In this document: positions 35,251 to 42,978 of the stretch, one piece after another | Layout: each line of letters opens with the position of its first letter | How positions within the stretch are numbered: the first letter of the stretch is position 1 | Notes under the pieces: generated by a model | Databases searched by the model: none | Told to the model about the DNA's origin: nothing | What the model saw: only the letters and a program-made list of their open reading frames with translations | Position numbers and translations under genes: made by a program | Assembly: GCF_014200435.1 (NCBI RefSeq) | Contig: NZ_JACHBR010000002.1 | Location: forward strand, 52,501 to 116,500 | Reading direction: 5' to 3' | Length of the DNA: 64,000 nt | Source: Sphaerisporangium krabiense | GTDB taxonomy: Bacteria > Actinomycetota > Actinomycetes > Streptosporangiales > Streptosporangiaceae

Positions 35251-36551
35251 GCGGCTTCCTGTCCGGACTGGGCGCCGTGATGGCGTTCGCCGGGCTGCTC
35301 GGGGTCGCCGTCGTCGTCAACCTGGTCAGCGAGGAGGTACGGATGCGCCTCGAAAGACTGCCCTTCGTGATCTTACGTCTGGCCGCGCGCCGGATCCCTC
35401 CGGAGTTACGTGACGAGATCTACGGGAGCACGTTGCTGCCGGAGCTGCACTTCCTGCTCAGCGAAGAGACCGGATCCGGGCCGATAACCCGGCTGGTCGC
35501 CGCGAACCGGTGGGCCTTGTCCATGTTCGTGCGCCAGGGCGGCTCGCGCACGGCGAAGGGCCTGAACGCGTGCGCCCCTCCGGTCATGGACGGGTTCGAG
35601 GACATCCGCCAGCTTCCCCGGAGCCGGCGCAAGCGCTTCGACGCGCTGACCACGCGGCTGGGCGAGCTGTGCGACCGCCCCGCGGAGAACTTCGAGGACG
35701 ACGCCCTGGCCCGCCTCGTGTCGGGCGTCGCCGTCGCCTGCGAGGCCCTCGTCAACGACCGGGCCGAGCGGCGGGCCCTGGCCCTGGCCATGCCGCTCAT
35801 CGCCGGCTCGCACCCGCTGACCCGGCGTCTGGGCCTCCATCACCCCGCCGTCCTCAACCTGCGCCGCGCCCACGCGCACGCGCGGCTCCAACTCGGCCAC
35901 GCGGACGCCGAACGGCTGCTGCGCGAGCTGTGCCAGGACGAGACCCGTGCGTACGGCCACGACGACCCGCGAAGCTTCCGCACGTTGCACCTCCTCATGT
36001 GGGCGGTGGCGAACGCGGGCCGCCTCGAGGAGGCCGAGGCGGGGCTGCTCCTCCTGGAAGCGCGCATGGGACGTCAGACGGACCTCGATCTTCCCTTGCT
36101 CCTGCACGTCCGATGCAAGCGGAGCTGGATCCAGAGCGAACTCGGCAAGCGGGACGCGGCGGTGCTGGGCTACAGCGGCGTCATCGCGGGCCGGTCGGGC
36201 GAACTGGGCGCCACGCACGGCGACACCCTCGACGCCATGCACAGCCTCGGCAAGCTGCGCGTCCGGGCGGGTGAGGGCGCGTGGGCCGTGGCCACCCTGA
36301 CCCAGGCGTACGCCGAGCGCAGGCGCCGGCAGGGGCGTCGCCATCCCGACACCCTGGAGACAGAGAAGTACCTGGCCCTGGCCCGCTTCCAGTCCGCCGG
36401 AGACGAGGGCGCGCTCGCGCGCCGCCGGCTGCTGTGGCGCCTGCGCCGGATCCGCGGGGCGCAGATCCGCTCGCGCGACGCCGCCCACCCCGACACGCTC
36501 GACACCCAGCGCTGGATCACTTCGCTCACCAAGCCCTTGGAGACGAGATGA
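35247..36551 (+). CDS. membrane-anchored TPR-like protein
   Basis: The product of 434 residues begins with one hydrophobic helix (about 5-25, LSGLGAVMAFAGLLGVAVVV), followed by a basic region. From about residue 215 onward there are TPR-12-like repeats: degenerate helix pairs with HPAVLNLRRAHAH, HDDPRSFRTLHLL, HGDTLDAMHSLGKL, HPDTLETEKYLAL and HPDTLDTQRWI signatures. Coupled by 4-nt overlaps to PadR upstream and to an isomerase downstream. I do not recognise a named family; a signalling or scaffold role at the membrane is plausible from TPR content. Confidence 0.7.
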   Translation: MSGFLSGLGAVMAFAGLLGVAVVVNLVSEEVRMRLERLPFVILRLAARRIPPELRDEIYGSTLLPELHFLLSEETGSGPITRLVAANRWALSMFVRQGGSRTAKGLNACAPPVMDGFEDIRQLPRSRRKRFDALTTRLGELCDRPAENFEDDALARLVSGVAVACEALVNDRAERRALALAMPLIAGSHPLTRRLGLHHPAVLNLRRAHAHARLQLGHADAERLLRELCQDETRAYGHDDPRSFRTLHLLMWAVANAGRLEEAEAGLLLLEARMGRQTDLDLPLLLHVRCKRSWIQSELGKRDAAVLGYSGVIAGRSGELGATHGDTLDAMHSLGKLRVRAGEGAWAVATLTQAYAERRRRQGRRHPDTLETEKYLALARFQSAGDEGALARRRLLWRLRRIRGAQIRSRDAAHPDTLDTQRWITSLTKPLETR

Positions 36552-37498
36552 AGCTCGGCCTGCTCACCGCGTGCCTGGGCGCGCAGTCACTGGAAGAGGT
36601 GGCCGCGTGGGCCTCCCAGGCCGGCTACGAGGCCCTGGAGATCGCGACCTGGCCGAAGGGCACCGGGCACGTCCACCAGGCCGCCCACCTCGACGTGGCG
36701 CACTTCTCCGCGGCCGACGCCGAGCGGGTCCGCGAGCTGCTGGACCGGTACTCGCTCACCGTCCCCGCGCTGACGTACTGCGACAACAACCTGCACCCCG
36801 ACGACCGGCGGCGCGAGGCGATCCACCGGCACCTGCGGTCGGTCGTCGACGCCGCGGCGGCGCTGCGGGTGCCGTACGTGTGCACGTTCGTCGGCAGGGA
36901 CGTCACCCTGCCGGTGGCCGACAACCTCAAGCTCGCCGAACGGCACCTGCGCCCGCTCGCGGAGTACGCGGCCGGACGCGGCGTGGGCCTGCTCGCCGAG
37001 AACTGCCCGATGGAGGGCTGGCACCCCGACGGCTACCCCGGCAACCTCGCCTACTCGCCCGAGCTGTGGGACTGGATGTCCGGCCTCGGCTTCCGCCTCA
37101 CCTACGACCCCTCCCACCTGCCCTGGCTCGGCATCGACCCGATCGACGCCCTGCGGTACGCCCTGCGGCGCGGCATGGTCGCCCACGTCCAGGCCAAGGA
37201 CGTCGAGATCGACGAGCGCGCCCGCACCCGCCACGGCGTCTTCGGCAAGACCGCGGAACGCTCCTCGCCGACCGACGTCGGCTGGTGGCGCTACCGCGTC
37301 CCCGGCCGCGGCGTCATCGACTGGAACCGCGTCATCGACACCCTCTACGACCACGGCTACGACGGCACCGTCGCCGTCGAGCACGAAGACCCCGTCTGGG
37401 GCGGCCCCCTGCCCCGAATCCACCAGGGCCTGCGGATCGCCGCCGCCACCCTGCGCCCGTTCATCACCCCCGAGACCGGCGACGCCTCCTCGCCGTGA
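36548..37498 (+). CDS. sugar phosphate isomerase/epimerase (xylose-isomerase-like TIM barrel)
   Basis: This 316-residue AP-endonuclease-2-fold protein has likely metal ligands in the E of LLAENCPMEGWHPDGY (about residue 150), DPSHLPWLG (D/H near 190), HVQAKDVEI (H/D near 215-220) and AVEHEDP near the end. ATG 36548 overlaps the TPR gene stop (ATGA). Such proteins isomerise or epimerise keto-sugars or inositol derivatives; the substrate is unknown. It ends 111 bp before a tRNA-Ala gene. Confidence 0.85.
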   Translation: MKLGLLTACLGAQSLEEVAAWASQAGYEALEIATWPKGTGHVHQAAHLDVAHFSAADAERVRELLDRYSLTVPALTYCDNNLHPDDRRREAIHRHLRSVVDAAAALRVPYVCTFVGRDVTLPVADNLKLAERHLRPLAEYAAGRGVGLLAENCPMEGWHPDGYPGNLAYSPELWDWMSGLGFRLTYDPSHLPWLGIDPIDALRYALRRGMVAHVQAKDVEIDERARTRHGVFGKTAERSSPTDVGWWRYRVPGRGVIDWNRVIDTLYDHGYDGTVAVEHEDPVWGGPLPRIHQGLRIAAATLRPFITPETGDASSP

Positions 37499-37608
37499 CG
37501 CGGCGGCCCCGAGGGGCCGCCGGGGCGGATGGTGTCAATTAGGTGAACGACGGGCTGTGGCTATATGCTCTCCGAGCACCGTGACGAGAGTGCTCGTAAC
37601 GGTGACAA

Positions 37609-37681
37609 GGGGCTATAGCGCAGTTGGTAGCGCGCCTCCATGGCATGGAGGAGGTCTGGGGTTCGAATCCCCATAGCTCCA
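37609..37681 (+). tRNA. tRNA-Ala (anticodon GGC), copy 1
   Basis: The 73-nt cloverleaf has acceptor GGGGCTA/TAGCTCC with A discriminator, D-arm GCGC/GCGC, anticodon arm CCTCC/GGAGG with loop ATGGCAT (GGC at 34-36), and a GTTCGAATC T-loop. CCA is not encoded. A TATGCT -10-like hexamer lies at 37564. It differs at single positions from the copies at 54078 and 61760. Confidence 0.97.
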
Positions 37682-37692
37682 CTTCCGATGAA

Positions 37693-37726
37693 AGCCCAGG
37701 CTGGGAATCGTCTCCTCGCCTGGGCT
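37693..37726 (+). terminator. hairpin after tRNA-Ala copy 1
   Basis: A 9-bp stem AGCCCAGGC/GCCTGGGCT (37693-37701 with 37718-37726) with a 16-nt loop lies 11 nt after the tRNA. Confidence 0.5.
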
Positions 37727-37848
37727 CGCTCGTTTCCCAGGCTTTCGCCATCGTCCGGAGGGGCGGTGGGTCGGCCGTCTCACGCCTCTGTTGGGCGTGC
37801 TCGCGTGGCAGATGCGCCCTTGACCGTGCCGAGCGCCCGTGTTCTGCT

Positions 37849-37879
37849 GATGTAACTAGTTTCTGCAACTAGTTACATC
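37849..37879. promoter_or_regulatory. 13-bp perfect palindromic operator upstream of the oxidase-amidohydrolase-LacI cluster
   Basis: GATGTAACTAGTT at 37849-37861 and its exact complement at 37867-37879 are separated by TCTGC. Each arm contains the smaller palindrome AACTAGTT. The element ends 12 bp before the ATG of the FAD oxidase and abuts its ribosome site, so binding would block transcription or initiation. The LacI-family gene at 40410 is the natural candidate regulator (inference). Confidence 0.7.
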
Positions 37880-37891
37880 GAGAGGTGCGGC

Positions 37892-39016
37892 ATGGTCGAG
37901 CACGTGGTCGTGATCGGTGCCGGCGTCTACGGCGCGGCGGTGGCCGCCGCGCTGACGCGGCGGGGTGCCCGGGTCACCGTCGTGGACGCCGGTGCGCTGG
38001 CGGGCGGAACCTCCGGGGCGACGTTCTCATGGGTCAACTCCTGCGGTAAGCGGCCGCGGTCGTACCACGATCTCAACGTCGCGGGCATGGCGGCCCACCG
38101 GAGGCTGGCGGCCGACGTGCCGCACGGCGACTGGTACCACGAGGGCGGCAACCTCGAATGGGCCGCCGACGACGCCGGGCGCGCGGAACTGCGCGGCAAG
38201 GTCGCCGGCGTCCTCGACTACGGATACGACGCGCGGTGGCTGAGCCGGGCCGAGGCGCTGCGCCTGGAACCGGACATGGATCCGGCCGGGCTCCCGGACG
38301 ACGAGATCGCCTACTTCCCCCGCGAAGGCTGGATCGATCCGGTTCGGCTGATCGGCCACCTACTGTCCAGCGCGGTGGCCGGGGGTGCGGAATCGGTGGC
38401 GCACGACGGCGTCACCGGGCTGGAGGTGACCGCGGGCATGGTGCGCGCCGTGGGGCTCGCCTCCGGACGACGGCTCCTCGCGGACGCGGTCGTGAACTGC
38501 GCGGGACCACAGGCCGCCGCGATCGCCGAGCTCGCCGGGCTCGTGCTGCCCATGCGCAACACCCGCGGCGTGCTCGTCTCCACCTCACCGGCCGCGGTCT
38601 CGCCGTCGCGCGTGATCCATTCCCCGCACGTCCACCTACGCCCGGACGGCGGCGGGCGCGTCCTGCTGCACACCCATGAGATCGACGGCGCGGCGCGCGT
38701 GTCCGGCACCGGGGAGATCAGCGTCGATCCGTCGGCCGTCGGCAAGGTCGTCGAGGCCGGTCGTGCGCTGTACCCGGGACTCCGCGCGGCGACCGTGGAG
38801 GGAGTCCGGGTCGGTGAACGGCCCATCCCCGGCGATGGCCTGCCGGTGCTCGGCCGGGTCGTCGCGCTGCCCAACTTCCACTTCGCGGTCTCGCACAGCG
38901 GCGCGACGCTGAGCGTGCACGCCGGTGACCTGGTCGCAGGCGAAGTGCTCGGCGAGGACCACGACGAGGCGCTGGCGGCGTTCCGGTTCGAGCGGCCCGC
39001 GCTGGCGGCCCGGTGA
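37892..39016 (+). CDS. FAD-dependent oxidoreductase, D-amino-acid/glycine oxidase family
   Basis: This 374-residue DAO-fold flavoprotein has the dinucleotide motif VIGAGVYGAAVA (7-18), the second adenine-binding acidic strand VTVVDAG, VVNCAGPQA near 205, and GERPIPGDGLPVLGR near 308-322, which is the DAO C-terminal signature. It would oxidise an amine or amino acid to an imine or keto product with H2O2 formation. GAGAGG 6 nt before ATG 37892 supports the start. It heads a three-gene run with the amidohydrolase and LacI regulator. The exact substrate cannot be read from sequence. Confidence 0.82.
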   Translation: MVEHVVVIGAGVYGAAVAAALTRRGARVTVVDAGALAGGTSGATFSWVNSCGKRPRSYHDLNVAGMAAHRRLAADVPHGDWYHEGGNLEWAADDAGRAELRGKVAGVLDYGYDARWLSRAEALRLEPDMDPAGLPDDEIAYFPREGWIDPVRLIGHLLSSAVAGGAESVAHDGVTGLEVTAGMVRAVGLASGRRLLADAVVNCAGPQAAAIAELAGLVLPMRNTRGVLVSTSPAAVSPSRVIHSPHVHLRPDGGGRVLLHTHEIDGAARVSGTGEISVDPSAVGKVVEAGRALYPGLRAATVEGVRVGERPIPGDGLPVLGRVVALPNFHFAVSHSGATLSVHAGDLVAGEVLGEDHDEALAAFRFERPALAAR

Positions 39017-39025
39017 GGAGGAATC

Positions 39026-40378
39026 GTGCGGACGATCGTCCTGCATGACGGTGACCTGGTCGACGGCACCGGCACGGACCCGCGGCACGCGGTCGACATC
39101 GTCGTCGCGGGGGACACCGTCCGCGAGATCGTTCCCTCGCGACCGGCCGACGCCTACGGCACGGTGGACGAGATCGTCGACGTGGCCGGGATGCTGGTGA
39201 TCCCCGGACTGGTCAACAACCACACGCACGGCACCGCGTACGGGCCGCTGTTCCCCAGCGGCCACGAGGCCCTGCCGCACGAGCGGGTGCTCGCCAACCT
39301 CGACCGGCACCTGCTGGAGGGGACGACCACGGTGCTCTGCGTGGACGGCTTCGTCACCGCCGAGGCGCTCGCGCGCACCGACGAGGCGCACCCGGTCAAC
39401 GTCAGGCTCGCCTCGTGCAACACCCCGGCCTGCCTGGCGGCGGCGACCACCGCCGACGGCGGCGGTCTCACCGCGGCGAACCGCGCGTTCACCGCGCGGG
39501 ACGCGGTGCGCGCCGGGGCGGTCGCGCTCGGCGAGATCGGAGCGGGGCACACCCTCGGCGGGGGCGGGGCGAGTTACATGTACATCCCTGACGAGGTCGA
39601 GAGACGTACCGGCGTCCGGATCACGCCTCGGCAGGCGAACGGGCTGAAGACCGCGGTGCTGGGGCGGCACATCTCGGCGAGCGCCTTCGACCGGGACGCC
39701 GTGGAGGAGGCGCTGGCGGGCGCGGGCCTGACCGGCTCGCTCTCGGCCGAGGACGTCCGCGAGATCGTCTCCGGCATCGTGCTGCCGGCCTTCGACATCG
39801 CCCTGCGCGGGCTCGCCGAGGCGGCCGGGCAGGCCCGCGAGGCGGGCGTCCCGGTGCTGGTGCACAACGCGGCGGCGTCGATGACCCAGGTCGCCGCGAT
39901 CGCGCGGACGGACGTGACCCTGATCGCCGGGCACTCCAACCACTCCAGCTTCGAGCTCCGCGAGGCCGTCGAGCACGCCGGACGGCTGAAGGAGATGGGC
40001 GCGATCGTGGACGTGTCCACTCTGGACACCTTCGGGGCGCGACGGCTGACGACGGGGCCAGAATTGCTCTATGCGATGTTCTCCGCGGGAGTGGTGGACA
40101 CGATCTCCACCGACTACGCGGGCGGTCATCACGACCCGATCCTGCTGGCGATCGACCGATCCGTCAGGGCCGGAGTGGTGAGCCTGCCGGCCGCGGTGGC
40201 GATGGCGACCGCCAACGTCGCGGACGCCGTTCCCGGCGTGGCGCCGCGGCGTGGCCGTGTCGCGCCGGGCATGATCGCCGACCTCGTGGTGACGGACCCC
40301 GCGCGACTCCACCACGTGGCGACCGTCATGGTGGGCGGCGAGATCGTCGTGCGAGCCGGGCGGCGCGTCAAGGCGTGA
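39026..40378 (+). CDS. amidohydrolase family metal-dependent hydrolase
   Basis: This 450-residue TIM-barrel amidohydrolase has flanking beta-sandwich segments (TIVLHDGDLVDGTGTDPRHAVD at the N-terminus, RGRVAPGMIADLVVTDP at the C-terminus). Metal ligands are likely H66 and H68 (NNHTHG), the Glu in ALGEIGAG, the His in VLVHNAA, the His residues in IAGHSNHSSF and the Asp in STDYAGG. The carboxylated lysine position appears to be Glu, as in some N-acyl-amino-acid deacylases and enamidases. GTG 39026 follows GAGGAGGA. It is 9 nt behind the oxidase and 31 nt before the LacI gene. It probably opens an amide or cyclic substrate for the same pathway. Confidence 0.82.
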   Translation: MRTIVLHDGDLVDGTGTDPRHAVDIVVAGDTVREIVPSRPADAYGTVDEIVDVAGMLVIPGLVNNHTHGTAYGPLFPSGHEALPHERVLANLDRHLLEGTTTVLCVDGFVTAEALARTDEAHPVNVRLASCNTPACLAAATTADGGGLTAANRAFTARDAVRAGAVALGEIGAGHTLGGGGASYMYIPDEVERRTGVRITPRQANGLKTAVLGRHISASAFDRDAVEEALAGAGLTGSLSAEDVREIVSGIVLPAFDIALRGLAEAAGQAREAGVPVLVHNAAASMTQVAAIARTDVTLIAGHSNHSSFELREAVEHAGRLKEMGAIVDVSTLDTFGARRLTTGPELLYAMFSAGVVDTISTDYAGGHHDPILLAIDRSVRAGVVSLPAAVAMATANVADAVPGVAPRRGRVAPGMIADLVVTDPARLHHVATVMVGGEIVVRAGRRVKA

Positions 40379-40409
40379 CCGGCACAGGAACCGTCCGACC
40401 GAGGGGATC

Positions 40410-41417
40410 ATGGTGAAGCGAGCGACCATCGGCGACGTCGCCGCGGACGCCGGCGTGTCCACGGCCACGGTCTCCCGCGTCCTCAACGGCGGCGCCGTCA
40501 CCGAGGCGACCGCCAGCCGGGTGTGGGAGGCGGTGGCTCGCCTGGAGTACACCCCCAACGCGCTCACCAAGGGCGTCTTCGCCGGGCGCTCCAGCACGAT
40601 CGGAGTCGTCATACGCGACCTGAGCAGCCCGTTCTACCTCGACCTGATCCGCGGTGCCGACGAGGTGGCGGCCGCCAACGACAGCCTGGTCATGCTCGCC
40701 AACACGTTCCGCCGCGTCGACCGCGAGGTCGCCCAGGTGCGGACCATGGACGAGCAGAGGGTGCGCGGGCTGATCGTGACCACCGGTGAGGCGACCGACG
40801 GCCGGACACGCCGGATGGCCGGGAACGGCACCCCGTGCGTGATCGTCGCGCGGTCCGTGCGGGACGCGCCGCCCGGCCTGCACTCGATCACCTTGGACGA
40901 TGCCGAGGCCGGGCGGCTGATGGCCGCCCATCTGGCCGAGTGCGGGCGGTCCTCCATCGGCGTCGTCTCCTCGGGACGCCGCCCCTCCCAGATCAGGCGC
41001 ACGGCGGGACTGCGGCGGGCTCTGGCGGACCTGGGGTCGCCCTTGCCCGAGGACGCGGTGACGGTCGCGGAGAGCGAAGAGGAGGTGAGCGGCGCCGTCG
41101 GCGCGCTGCTCGCCCGGGGCCATGATCGCGGCGCGCCTTTGGACGCGATCGTCTGCACCACCGGCCGGCTGACCGTCGCGGTCCACTCGGCCCTCACCAC
41201 GCGCGGCATCGCGATCCCCGGCGACATCGCGTTCGTGACGATGGACGACTTCCCGTGGGCCGCCGCGCTCGGGATCACCGTGGTCGCCCAGCCTTCCTAC
41301 CAGATGGGCCTGAAGGCGGCCGAACTCATCGTGGACCGCCCCGGCGGGCCGGTCGCGCTCGTCTTCGCGCCGACGTTGGTCGCCCGTGCCTCGTGCGGCG
41401 AGCGCCGGACGGCGTGA
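40410..41417 (+). CDS. LacI-family transcriptional regulator
   Basis: The 335-residue protein has the LacI helix-turn-helix and hinge (ATIGDVAADAGVSTATVSRVLNG, 5-27 region, within the first 60 residues) and a periplasmic-binding-protein-like ligand domain (IGVVIRDLSSPFYLDLIRG from about 60; FVTMDDFPWAAAL near 278). It is the last gene of the oxidase-amidohydrolase cluster and likely represses it through the large palindrome at 37849-37879. It ends 10 bp before the convergent monooxygenase gene. Confidence 0.9.
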   Translation: MVKRATIGDVAADAGVSTATVSRVLNGGAVTEATASRVWEAVARLEYTPNALTKGVFAGRSSTIGVVIRDLSSPFYLDLIRGADEVAAANDSLVMLANTFRRVDREVAQVRTMDEQRVRGLIVTTGEATDGRTRRMAGNGTPCVIVARSVRDAPPGLHSITLDDAEAGRLMAAHLAECGRSSIGVVSSGRRPSQIRRTAGLRRALADLGSPLPEDAVTVAESEEEVSGAVGALLARGHDRGAPLDAIVCTTGRLTVAVHSALTTRGIAIPGDIAFVTMDDFPWAAALGITVVAQPSYQMGLKAAELIVDRPGGPVALVFAPTLVARASCGERRTA

Positions 41418-41427
41418 CCCCGCGCGA

Positions 41428-42336
41428 TCACGTGCGGCCGCGTAGCGCGCTGAGCAGGTCGAGGACGCGGGCGCGGTGGGCGTGGTCGCCGAAGGGGCTG
41501 ACGAGGAGTTCGGTGGCGCCGGCGTCGGCGTAGGAGCGCAGGGCGCGTTCGACGGTGGTCTCGTCGCCGGCGACGACGGTCTCGTGGACGCCGGTCAGGC
41601 CCTGGCGGTCGAGCAGGGCGCGGTAGCTGGGGAGGTTCCCGGCCATGCCGTAGACGTCGGCGACCCGGCGGACGGCGGCCTCGGGGTCGGTGGTGAGGGC
41701 CACGATGACCGTGGTGACGACGCGCGGGGCGGGGCGGCCGGCCCGGGAGGCGGCGCGGGTGACGGCGGGGACGATGTACTCGCCGGTCGTGCGGGGCGTC
41801 GTCCAGGTGGTGACGACGCCGTCGGTCAGCTCGCCCGCGATGCCGAGCATGACGGGGCCGAGCGCCGACAGCAGGACGGGCGGGGGCGTGGCGCCGGGCA
41901 CCTCGACCCGGCCCGCGGCCGTGAGGGTCTCGCCGCGGTAGTCCACCTGCTCGCCGCGCAGCAGCGGGCCGAGCGCCGTCAGGTACTCGCGGACGTGCCG
42001 GGCGGGGCGGGCGTAGGAGTAGCCGAACCAGCCTTCGATGATCGGCTGGTGGCTCGGCCCGACGCCGAGGACGAACCGGCCGCGGCCCGCGGCCTGGGCG
42101 GTGAGCGCCTGTCCGGCGAGCGCCAGCGGATGCCGGGGGTAGGTCTGGGTCACCGCCGTCCCCACGTCGATGCCGGGGACCTCACGGGCGGCGAGCGCGG
42201 CGAGCGTGACCGCGTCCCACGAGGTGAGCTGGTTGGCGTACACGCTGTCCAGCCCGGCCTCGGCCGCCGTGCGCACCTGCCCGATCAGCCCGTCGAGGCT
42301 CAGCCCTTCTTCTCCGACGTGGACGCCGAACTTCAT
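41428..42336 (-). CDS. LLM-class (F420-dependent type) oxidoreductase
   Basis: The 302-residue luciferase-like TIM barrel shows MKFGVHVGEEGLSLDGLIGQ at the start, TAVTQTYPRHPLALAGQALTAQAAGRGRFVLGVGPSHQPI (family core near 75-115) and LLSALGPVML. This is the pattern of TIGR03564/F420 LLM proteins. ATG 42336 has TTGGAG upstream; the frame runs further only through the intergenic region. F420 versus FMN dependence is not resolved by eye. It is divergent from a TetR gene, which likely controls it. Confidence 0.85.
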   Translation of the reverse strand: MKFGVHVGEEGLSLDGLIGQVRTAAEAGLDSVYANQLTSWDAVTLAALAAREVPGIDVGTAVTQTYPRHPLALAGQALTAQAAGRGRFVLGVGPSHQPIIEGWFGYSYARPARHVREYLTALGPLLRGEQVDYRGETLTAAGRVEVPGATPPPVLLSALGPVMLGIAGELTDGVVTTWTTPRTTGEYIVPAVTRAASRAGRPAPRVVTTVIVALTTDPEAAVRRVADVYGMAGNLPSYRALLDRQGLTGVHETVVAGDETTVERALRSYADAGATELLVSPFGDHAHRARVLDLLSALRGRT

Positions 42337-42391
42337 GATCACTCCAAGGTGAATCGGACGTTCATCTTCCGGTATCAGCGTACAGTAACCT

Positions 42392-42404
42392 GAATCCCGG
42401 ATTC
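42392..42404. promoter_or_regulatory. GAATC-CCG-GATTC palindrome between LLM and TetR genes
   Basis: A 5-bp inverted repeat with 3-bp spacer lies in the middle of the 100-bp divergent intergenic region, a typical place for a TetR operator controlling both genes. The arms are short, so this is a weak call. Confidence 0.4.
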
Positions 42405-42436
42405 CGATCGCAGAGCGAGCCGAGGAGGACCCGGAC

Positions 42437-42967
42437 GTGCGAGCCGACGCGCGCCGCAACCGCGACCTGATCGTCGCGACCGCGGTCGAGCTGTTCACCG
42501 GGCGCGGCCCCGGCGTCTCCATGGAGGAGATCGCGCGGGCGGCCGGCCTCGGCGTCGGCACGCTCTACCGGCACTTCCCCGACCGGCAGGCCCTGCTGGA
42601 GGAGATCGCCGTCGACAGCCTGCGCCGGCTCCTGACCACGGGCCGCGAGCTCGCCGCCCAGGGGCTGCCCGGCTGGCAGGTGCTGCGGCTGATGACGGAG
42701 CACTGTGTCGAGCTGCCGCTCTCTCTCACCAAGTCGCTCAGCGGCGCGCCCACCGCCCACCCCGAGCTGCCCGGCCTGGTCGGCGACGTGGACGCCCTGC
42801 TGACGCGGATCGCCGAGCAGGCCCAGCGGGAAGGGGCCATGCGCCCCGACATCCCGCCGCGCGAGGTCGTCGGCCTGCTCAACGTGGCCGTCTGCCGCCC
42901 CGGCGCCCGCGCCGACGACGCCCTCACCACCGTCATCCTCGACGGCCTCCGGGCGTCCCCGGCCTGA
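42437..42967 (+). CDS. TetR-family transcriptional regulator
   Basis: The 176-residue protein's N-terminal HTH reads ARRNRDLIVATAVELFTG ... MEEIARAAGLGVGTLYRHFPDRQALLEE (4-55), the canonical TetR fold. The C-terminal half is the ligand/dimer region. GTG/ATG choice follows GAGGAGG upstream of 42437. It is divergent from the LLM oxidoreductase and convergent with the CHAT gene (11 bp between stops). Likely senses a substrate or product of the oxidoreductase. Confidence 0.9.
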   Translation: MRADARRNRDLIVATAVELFTGRGPGVSMEEIARAAGLGVGTLYRHFPDRQALLEEIAVDSLRRLLTTGRELAAQGLPGWQVLRLMTEHCVELPLSLTKSLSGAPTAHPELPGLVGDVDALLTRIAEQAQREGAMRPDIPPREVVGLLNVAVCRPGARADDALTTVILDGLRASPA

Positions 42968-42978
42968 GCGTGCCGGGC

